Part shown: positions 50,001 to 56,432 of the stretch, piece by piece
Layout: each line of letters begins with the position of its first letter
Position numbering within the stretch: position 1 is the first letter of the stretch
Source of the DNA: Liolophura sinensis
Lineage: Eukaryota; Mollusca; Polyplacophora; Chitonida; Chitonidae
Direction: 5' to 3'
NCBI RefSeq assembly: GCF_032854445.1
Contig: NC_088300.1
Span: forward strand, 72,454,984 to 72,518,983
Length of the DNA stretch: 64,000 bases
Program-made: the position numbers and the translations under genes
The notes under the pieces: generated by a model
The model's input: the letters and a program-made list of their open reading frames with translations, nothing else
What the model was told of the DNA's origin: nothing
Databases searched by the model: none

Positions 50001-53000
50001 TGAAGCGGAAACTCCTCCAGGAGAGAGCACGTGTTTTGTACCTAGTTGAGTGTAGATTGATGGACGGTAATACATCCTTCATGAGCCGGAAACTCCCCCA
50101 GGAGAGAGTACGTGTTTTGTACCTTGTTGAGTGTAGATTGATGGACGGTAATACATCCTTCATGAAGCGGAAACTCCTCCAGGAGAGAGCACGTGTTTTG
50201 TACCTAGTTGAGTGTAGATTGATGGACGGTAATACATCCTTCATGAGCCGGAAACTCCTCCAGGAGAGAGTAGGTGGTTTGTATCTATAGTGTAGACTGA
50301 TGGACGATAATACATCCTTCATGAGCCAGAAACTCCTCCAGGAGAGAGTACGTGTTTTGTATCCATAGTGTAGACTGATGGACGGTAATACATCCTTCAT
50401 GAGCCGGAAACTCCTCCAGGAGAGAGCACGTGTTTTGTACCTTGTTGAGTGTAGATTGATGGACGGTAATACATCCTTCATGAGCCGGAAACTCCCCCAG
50501 GAGAGAGTAGGTGGTTTGTATCTATAATGTAGACTGATGGACGATAATACATCCTTCATGAGCCGGAAACTCCTCCAGGAGAGAGTAGGTTGTTTGTATC
50601 TATAGTGTAGACTGATGGACGATAATACATCCTTCATGAGCTGGAAACTCCTCCAGGAGAGAGTAGGTGGTTTGTATCTATAGTGTAGACTGATGGACGA
50701 TAATACATCCTTCATGAGCTGGGAACTCCTCCAGGAGAAAGTACGTGTTTTGTATCTATAGTGTAGACTGATGGACGGTAATACATCCTTCATGAGCCGG
50801 AAACTCCTCCAGGAGAGAGTACGTGTTTTGTATCCATAGTGTAGACTGATGGACGATAATACATCCTTCATGAAGCGGAAACTCCTCCAGGAGAGAGTAC
50901 GTGTTTTGTAGCTAGTTGAGTGTAGATTGATGGACGCTGATACATCCTTCATGAGCCGGAAACTCCTCCAGGAGAGAGTACGTGTTTTGTATCCATAGTG
51001 TATACTGATGGACGGTAATACATCCTTCATGAGCCGGAAACTCCTTCAGGAGAGAGTACGTGTTTTGTAGCTAGTTGAGTGTAGATTGATGGACGCTGAT
51101 ACATCCTTCATGAGCCGAAACTTTTCCAGGAGAGAGTACGTGTTTTGTATCCATAGTGTATACTGATGGACGGTAATACATCCTTCATGAGCCGGATCTC
51201 TACCAGGAGAGAGTACGTGTTTTGTATCCATAGTGTAGACTGATGGACGGTAATACATCCTTCATGAGGCGGAACTCCTCCAGGAGAGAGTACGTGTTTT
51301 GTATCTATAGTGTAGACTGATGGACGATAATACATTATTCATGAGCCGGAAACTCCTCCAGGAGAGAGTACGTGTTTTGTAGCTAGTTTAGTGTAGACTG
51401 ATGGACGATAATACATCCTTCATGAGCTGGGAACTCCTCCAGGAGAAAGTACGTGTTTTGTATCTATAGTGTAGACTGATGGACGGTAATACATCCTTCA
51501 TGAGCCGGAAACTCCTCCAGGAGAGAGTACGTGTTTTGTATCCATAGTGTAGACTGATGGACGATAATACATCCTTCATGAAGCGGAAACTCCTCCAGGA
51601 GAGAGTACGTGTTTTGTAGCTAGTTGAGTGTAGATTGATGGACGCTGATACATCCTTCATGAGCCGGAAACTCCTCCAGGAGAGAGTACGTGTTTTGTAT
51701 CCATAGTGTATACTGATGGACGGTAATACATCCTTCATGAGCCGGAAACTCCTTCAGGAGAGAGTACGTGTTTTGTAGCTAGTTGAGTGTAGATTGATGG
51801 ACGCTGATACATCCTTCATGAGCCGAAACTTTTCCAGGAGAGAGTACGTGTTTTGTATCCATAGTGTATACTGATGGACGGTAATACATCCTTCATGAGC
51901 CGGATCTCTACCAGGAGAGAGTACGTGTTTTGTATCCATAGTGTATACTGATGGACGGTAATACATCCTTCATGAGGCGGAACTCCTCCAGGAGAGAGTA
52001 CGTGTTTTGTATCTATAGTGTAGACTGATGGACGATAATACATTATTCATGAGCCGGAAACTCCTCCAGGAGAGAGTACGTGTTTTGTAGCTAGTTTAGT
52101 GTAGACTGATGGACGGTAATACTCCCTTCATGAGCCGGAAACTCCACCAGGAGAGAGTGCGTGGTTTGTGCCAAGTTCAGTGTGTCCTGATGCATGTAGG
52201 TACATCGTTCATAAATCCATTTCTTTACAGAGAATAGCAGCCTTTACAACTGTCTATGTGATGATAAGAGTAATTTCCCTTGTCTAGTACTACACGCTAA
52301 TGCGAGTGGTTCTTGCTCAACTCCTGATCCAGCCCCTGCTAGCAAACAAATAGATTCTTGTGTCCCATTGGTCCACCCTAGTCAGGATTACATCACAATT
52401 CCTATTAGTACCTATTTAAACCTTATTTATTGTCTCCTAAGGATGTGCCAACAGAAAACCGCATTTGGACAAATAGCATTATCCGAGGCCACGAAATTGA
52501 GTACATTTTCTGTCCTTCACAGACGTTACCCAATATATGTACGGGGATGTGGTGTCATTCGGGAGGGTCAAAGTTCACATTTCACATCCCAGCCCGAGGC
52601 ACGTCGTGTGGAGACAAGAAGGTCAGTAATATATTTAAGACGTAGGGCACAGAGAGAAAAACCGGAGCAGCGACGACGGTGTGATAGCTGGCAAATGCTC
52701 ACACTTAGCCGTTGAAATACAGCCTCTTGTCAGTATACCGCAGTTAGGTTTTATTCTAACGGTTCACATAAATGCTTAATTAGTAGCAAATTACACGCCC
52801 CCTAGCACCATGGCTTAACTAGAATTAGGTAAAAAAAGCTACAGTGATGTTAATTGCAATATATTAGATGTCACTGATCTAGATTTAATCAAAATGCTGT
52901 GTTGTCATCACATTTTACATACAATCACATTAAAACAATGCACAGGCACCAGGTCTCGGGGATGCTTAGTCCATCAGCAGAATCCTGGCTTATGAATGAA

Positions 53001-54732
53001 TGAATGATTATGGCTTAACGCTCCTGGCTTATGCAGGAATACAATATAATTAAGACGTATAATTCTAAAAAGACAAAACATGTTTTTGCTTTATTTTGAT
53101 CGACATAGCTAATATCTAGTACTTCTAATAGCAGGGAAAAAACTTGTACGTTACAAATAGCTTTATATAATCTGACTTCCTATGAATGTTGATAACTTAT
53201 TACCAATAATTATGATAATTTCAGAAACGTTTTTATACATTTCCTATCAGTTCTGTTTTTTTTTTCTATTTTCAGTGGTGTATTGACGGAAAATGTCAGG
53301 TCAACGCTACAGCTCCCTTTATGAATGGTAAATATTAAAACTTTTGTATTATGTCATGTCATTCGTGAGATAATTAATCTCTCATAACGATGTTTGTTAC
53401 TGCATAATTATAAACAGATTTGCTCAGATACGGATTAGCCAATGACGTTAAATCATACATGCAACGATAAATGTACACGTGAATGTCAAAGAAATGCATG
53501 TTCCTTTAACATACCTACATGCAAAACATAGTAAGTAAAGTACATTCTCCCCACATATCTGCCATTTGTTTTCATTCCATCATATGCCGTTAATAAACAA
53601 TTTTTTTGTTTATAACTGTATAAAGCCAATTGTACACAATTTCCATATGATCTGAAATTAGGCTAATCTGTGTTGAAATTATGTGAAACCTCTTCCTCTG
53701 TTTCGACCAGAACAATGTCCGTTCGGCGATTTTGTCACGGATATTTTCGTGGGATGGACCTGTAAACGCCTTGTGCAACACTGGGATTATCTCTGCATCT
53801 GGGATTACCAAGGCATGAAGAAGAAGTGCTGCGATTCCTGTGCGCCTGTTCTCCGTAAATCTCGTGGGAAAAGATCTCTGCTGCGGTCACCTAGTGACAA
53901 GGAGATAAAAAGGGAGTTAAACAGACGAGCCCTGCTTAAAGGACGGCGTTCTAGAAGTATAGGACAAACATCTCTAGACCAATCGTCCTTAGTTCATTTA
54001 GGCCTACTACAGGCTAAAACAAAAAGGAAACGACACATATCATCGCAAACAGGTAATTACTTTTATATAGTTTAATACTTTGATGGATTGCCAATTAAGA
54101 TAAACGATGTCATATTTAAATGATACATGAGTCATGTAAATTTTGGTAAGGTTAATTTAAATTAACCGCTGGTTTTTGTGTGTTGTTGTTCTGTTTTGAA
54201 AATAAATCTGATACAGGCGCATTCGCATTTTACCTTATATTTAAGAATAGCTATCTTTTACTTGCCTCGTGGGTGACTCCAAAGGTACGAGCTAATATTT
54301 ATTTATTTAACTGATGTTTTACGCCGTACTCAAGAATATTTCACTTATATGACGGCGGCCAGCATTATTTTTGCGAGCTAATAAGCCAAATCAGTTGCCA
54401 AAAGGTTTGAATATGTAAGATGTTTACATTCACTCTGATAACTATGATAACTAGGGATCAGTTGCCTTGTCTCACCCAAGCCTACATGCGAGAGCGCTCA
54501 AGACTGCTTAAATGAAACTACGGCATGATTTATATTAGCTCTGCCTGTTTGATTCAACTTGAAAACGTCATGTTAATTTATCTGGTGCATATACATTAAC
54601 TTTATACACAATTTTTAGGAAATTTATTTGAACAAAATTATTTCTTCAGGTATTCGCGGGTCCTCATATTACCTCTCTACCTCCGTACATTTGGATGGGT
54701 TCGTTTTCGACAACCTGCCGATGGCTGCGTAG
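26279..54732 (+). CDS. Secreted ADAMTS/MIG-17-like zinc metalloprotease (16 exons, 707 aa)
   Basis: Whole-gene entry; exons follow separately. Sixteen exons join with matching phases at GT-AG introns into 2124 nt. Predicted protein: signal peptide (1 to about 27); M12B-type prodomain (about 28-189) ending in furin motif RSKR (186-189); catalytic domain (about 190-435) starting CVELVAVISYD, with zinc motif HEIGHSLGAYHD (His375, Glu376, His379, His385) and Met-turn YIMSP (Met400); ADAMTS-type cysteine-rich module (about 440-557; PGQLYPPDQQC, GTSCGDKKWCIDGKC); six-cysteine PLAC/ShK-like module (569-610, ending KKKCCDSC); basic tail with PC-like sites; short C-terminus. Family knowledge: such enzymes are secreted and remodel extracellular matrix. 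No thrombospondin repeats, which resembles nematode MIG-17 more than classical ADAMTS. All catalytic residues are intact. Uncertain points: the exon 8 acceptor and the last exon. Confidence 0.92.
26502..26641 (+). mobile_element. SINE-like dispersed repeat, well preserved
   Basis: Body GTCTGCCAGCAACCTGCGGA, TTTCCTACCACCATAATGTT and GGCCGCCGTTG, then GTGAAATATTCTTGAGTACG, AACACCAATC and an AAAT tail. The clearest 3' half of the family in this window. Confidence 0.8.
27868..27990 (-). mobile_element. SINE-like dispersed repeat, fragment
   Basis: TTGTTGAACGCCATGCTCAAGAATTTTTGACTTACACGATGGCGGCCA, in reverse orientation relative to the 26502 copy. Confidence 0.55.
28795..28970 (+). mobile_element. 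SINE-like dispersed repeat, diverged
   Basis: GGTTCAACTCGCCGATGGTTTGCTCCAGACACTTCGGTTTCCTTCACCCATAAAG, then GCGAAACATTTTTGAGTACC. Same body type as the copy at 18880. Confidence 0.5.
29054..29912. repeat. 46-bp minisatellite in intron 1, about 18-19 copies
   Basis: The unit is CTTTTGATGCACCATTTAGG, CCGTGGCTAAACTTCTACAT, GACATA. Copies are mostly 90 percent or more alike by eye; main variants are CTTCTAC/CTACTAC and CCGTGG/CTGAGG. Decayed pieces continue to about 30065. Confidence 0.92.
30349..30536 (+). CDS. Metalloprotease exon 2 (prodomain)
   Basis: Residues 28-90, starting VVAETSS and including GFPEELHVSLYIDDNRPMH and LDSNVPLFV, the pattern of reprolysin-type propeptides. Ends in phase 0; donor GTAAGA. 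Confidence 0.9.
31055..31212 (+). mobile_element. SINE-like dispersed repeat
   Basis: CCATGCTGGCTTCCTCTCCG, GTGGGAATGTCTTGCAGCAATCTGAGGATGG, CACCCACCATAATACTGGCTGCCGTCG, GTGAAATATTCTT-type core and an AAAT tail. Confidence 0.75.
35450..35625 (+). mobile_element. SINE-like dispersed repeat
   Basis: CGACCTGCCGATGGTCCTGA, TTGGTTTCCTCCCTCCATATTGCTGG, then TGTGAAATATTCTTGAATAC, GGCGTAATACACCAACCAAATAAAT. Confidence 0.75.
37945..38146. repeat. Short tandem repeat, about 45-bp unit, about 4 copies
   Basis: Repeats of AGCAGATATGTTACATTGTTGCACTTGTACACTTTGTTTCCTC with changes. Confidence 0.75.
38382..38408 (+). repeat. G-rich tract in intron 2
   Basis: GTGGGGGGTGGGGTGGGGTG GGG in short: at least four runs of four G separated by T, a canonical G-quadruplex pattern on the sense strand of the gene. 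Confidence 0.75.
39052..39138 (+). CDS. Metalloprotease exon 3 (prodomain)
   Basis: Residues 91-119, phase 0 at both ends; AAQFYQDIDTGAAIELSC is followed by DNSTEEC. Acceptor TTGCTTACAG, donor GTAAGT. Confidence 0.88.
39139..41606 (+). other. Intron 3 (2.5 kb)
   Basis: No repeat or gene recognised. Confidence 0.6.
41607..41745 (+). CDS. Metalloprotease exon 4 (prodomain)
   Basis: Residues 120-165 plus one base. FYQDKILYELSPF then AISHIKKRSTDSHQ; the Y-x-L-x-P pattern is typical of ADAM/ADAMTS propeptides. Donor GTAAGT. The minus-strand ORF at 41538-42008 overlaps it and is a shadow. Confidence 0.9.
41965..42030 (+). mobile_element. SINE-like 3' end fragment in intron 4
   Basis: TAGTATTCTTGCGTATGCCATTAAGCAACGATCAAATAAATAAATTG: only the terminal core and AAAT tail. 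Confidence 0.55.
42124..42200 (+). repeat. Dispersed repeat X, copy 1 (intron 4)
   Basis: CAGCCTCTTGTCAGTTTACC, then AGTCAGGGTTTTATTCTAAC and AATGCATAAATAGTAGCAA. Matches the copy at 52665-52799. Family not recognised. Confidence 0.6.
42287..42419 (+). CDS. Metalloprotease exon 5 (furin site, start of catalytic domain)
   Basis: Phase 1 in, phase 2 out; residues 166-210. Includes QRSKRSYKEPRCVELVAVIS: a consensus furin motif RSKR, then the first beta strand of the M12B catalytic domain. Donor GTAAGT. Confidence 0.93.
42420..43990 (+). other. Intron 5 (1.6 kb)
   Basis: Contains a 144-codon plus-strand ORF (42979-43413) with no recognisable domain and no splice logic linking it to the gene. 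Treated as chance. Confidence 0.6.
43991..44084 (+). CDS. Metalloprotease exon 6 (catalytic domain)
   Basis: Residues 210-241: RWYKLSPHFDKTARENDALFNIRRYFAMVVQG, shown here in pieces RWYKLSPHFDK and NIRRYFAMVVQG. Matches the helix and strand that follow the first strand in M12B enzymes. Acceptor CTTTCAG, donor GTATGT. Confidence 0.9.
44155..44280 (+). mobile_element. SINE-like dispersed repeat in intron 6
   Basis: GGGCTCTGCCCTGTTTCCGT, CACCCATGACC and a decayed core ending ATCAATCAGATAACTAAATG. Confidence 0.45.
44463..44540 (+). CDS. Metalloprotease exon 7 (catalytic domain)
   Basis: Residues 242-267, VDLRYSSIITIDFSLCVKLS then AYVIAT; phase 0 at both ends. Acceptor TTTGACAG, donor GTAAGT. 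Confidence 0.9.
44747..45016. repeat. 89-bp tandem repeat, 3 copies, abutting exon 8 (repeat X, copy 2)
   Basis: The unit begins TCTCTCATTCTCCTTAATAA and contains CAGCGACTACAGTGTGATAGCTGG and GATGAAATACGACCTTTTGTC. The period is 89 bp twice. The unit is homologous to the dispersed repeat at 52665 (GCAGCGACGACGGTGTGATAGCTGG ... TTGAAATACAGCCTCTTGTCAGT). The last copy runs into TTCACCTTAGTTAG, which contains the predicted exon 8 acceptor. Confidence 0.9.
45028..45215 (+). CDS. Metalloprotease exon 8 (catalytic domain)
   Basis: Residues 268-330: ALYTLTSQTKRDSPWTETKN, VDGADVLPFFRTWSIHN and YDHIQLFTG; the last is the conserved strand before the active site. The only phase-0 acceptor is CACCTTAG at 45027, directly after an in-frame TAG, which adds LALSVCS at the exon start. 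The better-looking acceptor TCTGTCTGCTCAG (exon from 45050) would bring a stop after four codons. The start is therefore less certain than the body. Donor GTGAGT. Confidence 0.85.
45665..45702 (+). CDS. Metalloprotease exon 9 (38-nt micro-exon)
   Basis: Residues 330-343: GYDVKTGGDTSAVG across both junctions. Acceptor TTTCTTACAG, donor GTAGGT. Continues LFTG into GYDV as in other M12B enzymes. Confidence 0.88.
45812..46541 (+). repeat. 73-bp array of exon 10 acceptor copies (10 extra copies in intron 9)
   Basis: Units start at 45812, 45885, 45958, 46031, 46104, 46177, 46250, 46323, 46396 and 46469, exactly 73 bp apart without indels. The eleventh start, 46542, is the real exon 10. Each unit holds the first 47 nt of exon 10 (GTCTGAGTTACATCAG...GGCCGTGTCT), then 26 nt ending CTATCTGTTACAG, i.e. 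the intron end and acceptor. The three leftmost units are the most diverged. Every unit is a complete decoy 3' splice site. Confidence 0.97.
46542..46653 (+). CDS. Metalloprotease exon 10 (first half of zinc site)
   Basis: Residues 343-380, GLSYISSICLKSWAVSIVED then NQDMMHTTTASTHEIGH. Holds His375, Glu376 and His379 of the zinc motif. Phase 1 in, phase 2 out, donor GTAATG. Its first 47 nt are the seed of the array on its left. Confidence 0.95.
47038..47262 (-). mobile_element. SINE-like dispersed repeat in intron 10
   Basis: (TTTA)n tail of about 40 bp at 47041-47080, then GACTGGTGTATTACATCGTA and AAATATTTCACCTATAAGCAACG. The body ends GAAAAGTCTTGCAACGTAAT. Confidence 0.65.
47367..47515. repeat. 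44-bp tandem repeat, 3 copies, in intron 10
   Basis: GTCGCAAAAGCCAACCTCTC ATCTGAAATCAACCATACTG TTAT in three near-identical units, 70 bp before exon 11. Confidence 0.85.
47587..47751 (+). CDS. Metalloprotease exon 11 (second half of zinc site, Met-turn)
   Basis: Residues 380-435. LGAYHDGHRNVCPKSSKYIM supplies the third zinc ligand His385 and Met400 of the Met-turn. LNPWRFSQCSVSYF is the terminal helix of ADAMTS-type catalytic domains. Phase 2 in and out; donor GTAAGT. Confidence 0.95.
48324..48486 (+). CDS. Metalloprotease exon 12 (disintegrin-like / cysteine-rich start)
   Basis: Residues 435-489: YGIDCISDKPR, LPGQLYPPDQQCRLMHGDTS and FMSRKLLQER. The PG-x-x-Y-x-x-x-QQC pattern is the usual start of the ADAMTS disintegrin-like region. 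Donor GTAAGTG. If this donor is missed, translation ends after VSVL at 48501. Its last about 60 nt seed the large array on its right. Confidence 0.94.
48487..52190 (+). repeat. 78/81-bp array of exon 12 end plus donor (about 47 copies) in intron 12
   Basis: The unit is TGTAGATTGATGGACGGTAA, TACATCCTTCATGAGCCGGA, AACTCCTCCAGGAGAGAGTA, CGTGTTTTGTA, then one of two linkers (TCCATAG giving 78 bp, or CCTAGTTGAG / GCTAGTTGAG giving 81 bp). It copies the exon 12 stretch coding CRLMHGDTSFMSRKLLQER and its donor (original AGAGG/GTAAGTGTTTTGTAG). Many units keep GTACGT or GTAGGT at the donor; others have GCACGT, which removes the GT. Both unit lengths are multiples of three, so long false ORFs appear on both strands (up to 395 codons minus). 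Confidence 0.97.
50690..52110. repeat. 708-bp higher-order duplication inside the exon 12 array
   Basis: Nine-unit block repeated once: for instance the segments starting near 51046, 51108 and 51335 recur at 51754, 51816 and 52043, and the stretch left of 51030 recurs left of 51738, all exactly 708 bp apart. Rare variants (GAGCTGGGAACTCC, GGACGCTGATAC, GAGCCGAAACTTTTCC, CGGATCTCTACC) occur in the same order in both blocks. Confidence 0.92.
52442..52621 (+). CDS. Metalloprotease exon 13 (ADAMTS-type cysteine-rich module)
   Basis: Residues 490-549, phase 0 at both ends: HEIEYIFCPSQTLPNICTGM, WCHSGGSKFTFH and IPARGTSCGDKK. Matches the C-x4-WC...P-x-x-GT-x-CG pattern of ADAMTS cysteine-rich modules. 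Acceptor TTGTCTCCTAAG, donor GTCAGT. Confidence 0.94.
52665..52799 (+). repeat. Dispersed repeat X, copy 3 (intron 13)
   Basis: Fullest copy: GCAGCGACGACGGTGTGATA, GCCGTTGAAATACAGCCTCT, TATACCGCAGTTAGGTTTTA and CATAAATGCTTAATTAGTAG. Links the copy at 42124 (right part) with the 89-bp units at 44747 (left part). Confidence 0.7.
53276..53327 (+). CDS. Metalloprotease exon 14 (end of cysteine-rich module)
   Basis: Residues 550-566, WCIDGKCQVNATAPFMN. Completes KKWCIDGKC. Acceptor with a long T run, CTATTTTCAG; donor GTAAAT. Confidence 0.93.
53711..54052 (+). CDS. Metalloprotease exon 15 (PLAC/ShK-like module and basic tail)
   Basis: Residues 567-681. Six cysteines at 569, 584, 595, 606, 607 and 610; CIWDYQGMKKKCCDSC matches the CC-x2-C ending of PLAC modules and the Met...C..SC ending of ShK toxin-like domains. 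Then a lysine/arginine-rich tail with SRGKRS, GRRSRS and KRKRH. Acceptor TTTCGACCAG. If the donor GTAATT at 54053 is ignored, the frame ends at 54075 (NYFYIV), a possible alternative C-terminus. Confidence 0.9.
54295..54375 (-). mobile_element. SINE-like 3' end in intron 15
   Basis: TATTTATTTAACTGATGTTT, TACGCCGTACTCAAGAATATTTCACTTATATGACGGCGGCCAGCA (in short pieces), the cleanest reverse copy of the family core. Truncated after it. Confidence 0.7.
54650..54732 (+). CDS. Metalloprotease exon 16 (last coding exon)
   Basis: Phase 1 in; IRGSSYYLSTSVHLDGFVFD then NLPMAA and TAG. Acceptor TTATTTCTTCAG. No domain. Supported by phase and a good acceptor only; the alternative is reading into intron 15. 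Confidence 0.65.
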
Positions 54733-55231
54733 TAAAATTACATATAGCCCAAGCAACTTGGGACCAATCAGTGATGCTCGTGTGCGGTGTGACACTAGAA
54801 GGCATGATGAGTGGAAAACTTGAGAGGGCGTGGCGGATTTCATTATAGAACTGCTCATTACAGGAGAACAATTTATGAGTTATGAGGAATTCGGTGTAGG
54901 CACACTTCAGGGTGTTTCTGTGAATCTTCACGTCGAAAACTACTGTGTGACTGTTCGGTAAAACAGTTCAAGAAATATGATTGGCCCAAGGATAAAAATG
55001 CTCAGTGGGGTCGTCGACAAAACCTATGGGAGTGCAGTCGCGGTCACCGGAGACATTGTACATACATGTGAAATATGACAGGCTTGTGAATAAAACTGCG
55101 TGAATGGCGTGTGGATGTGCACCTAACGATGCATGTGCTGTAAGTGTTTATATATGCAAGCTTGTGCTATACATTCGAACTGTATGTGTAAAAACTGTAT
55201 ATATACATATTTACAAAGAGATACATTTGTA

Positions 55232-55237
55232 AATAAA
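55232..55237 (+). terminator. Polyadenylation signal of the metalloprotease gene
   Basis: AATAAA 500 nt after the TAG, followed by T/GT-rich sequence (TTTATTTATTGG...TTTTTGTTTTATT). Gives a 3' UTR of about 520 nt. Confidence 0.55.
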
Positions 55238-55857
55238 ATTTATTTATTGGGATGTTTATATTTTTGTTTTATTGAACTTCATTTATGAGAAGGAAACAAG
55301 CGTCTCTAAAGTTTTAGAGGTTTATACGTGGCAGTAGCATTCTATTGTGCAGCTAAATACTGACGAAATGTACAGTACTGTTTTACCTTCCTACAGTAGG
55401 CGTCGACCCTAGCTTTAGAACACAAGTCAGGACCTTCATTGTTCCATTATAGAAATATCAGAACAAGGAGAATTGAAGACCTCAAATAAACGTTAGTCAT
55501 GACCCTGCGATAAAATGTTTTTTTTCACACGAAAATGACGGACCATCCCACTTAAAGCCTGGGAATACAGGATTCCAAACTTACTCTAAGGATTTGAGTA
55601 TTTTGGGTCGTAATTGTCGGAGACAATAACAGGATCTGTCTGGACTGTGGTAGATCTGGTCTGAACTGCGCAGCCCTTTAATCTGCTATCATGAGATCCC
55701 GGTAGGATCAGTTATCTCAACTGGCAATCGTAGTCACAGAGTTTTGACGATGCATGGTAAAAATTTGCAAACTCGTTGAACTAGTTTAAAACTTATTGTT
55801 AATAGACAGAAAGAAGTTTACAAAAAATATACATCAAAATTACCGTCGGGCATAGTT
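55238..55857. other. Intergenic, no gene seen
   Basis: AT-rich sequence between the metalloprotease 3' end and the SINE-like fragment; nothing recognised. Confidence 0.45.
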
Positions 55858-55979
55858 ATTTATGATTTGTTTGAATCTTCTTTTCCGCCGTGCATATGGA
55901 TATTTCACTTATATGACAACATCACGACTTACATCGGCATCTGAGCCGGCGGAAACTGGATTTAAACCTGCCACCACAT
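55858..55979 (-). mobile_element. SINE-like dispersed repeat, diverged
   Basis: GATTTGTTTGAATCTTCTTT, TCCGCCGTGCATATGGATATTTCACTTATATGACAA, and TTTAAACCTGCCACC at the right end, which looks like a reversed B box. The terminal-repeat element starts at its right edge. Confidence 0.5.
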
Positions 55980-56432
55980 GGACACAGACCCCCATTACAA
56001 CTTCCGTTTTTCAGTAGGGACGATTGTAGTTCTGTGTATTTTAGGGTGTAAAGTCTTTTTTTGCTGCCAGCCTGCCGTTTTTGGTGTACAGGTGCATGCT
56101 TGGTATCAAAATGATGGAAATTGTCTAAGCTTTGGGCAGGTATGAGTTTTAATGGTGAAAGTTTGAAATTCTGGGCGAGAGGACACAAGGAGACAGGTGG
56201 TGATGAGGCTGCGAGTGACGTCCCCTTGGCGTTGCTAGGCACCCCTCCCAGCTGCCGGCATGGAAAGGTCCAGATTTTGACGGTCAACCTATGTCAAGAT
56301 TTTTACAGCTTCTTTCTCACAGGCTGGGCCAGGTATGCACCAAAGCTTATTGGCCTCGGAATGTTTGGGACTGAGCTACAGCGCTAAACGTTAACATTGT
56401 CGCTTATGGAAAACTAATGGGGGTCTGAGGCC
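55980..56432. repeat. Left 453-bp terminal repeat
   Basis: Contains an 88-codon plus ORF (56121-56387) and an overlapping minus ORF. Both recur identically in the right copy, as expected for duplicated DNA. No domain recognised. Confidence 0.9.

Noticed and set aside
49843-51030. 395-codon minus-strand ORF and the other long ORFs at 48849-52043
   Set aside because: They are translations of the 78/81-bp array; unit lengths divisible by three keep frames open. They contain no domain and lie antisense inside intron 12.
48421-52190. CRISPR array or ribozyme satellite as explanation of the 78/81-bp repeats
   Set aside because: There are no unique spacers; the whole unit repeats and is derived from exon 12 and its donor.
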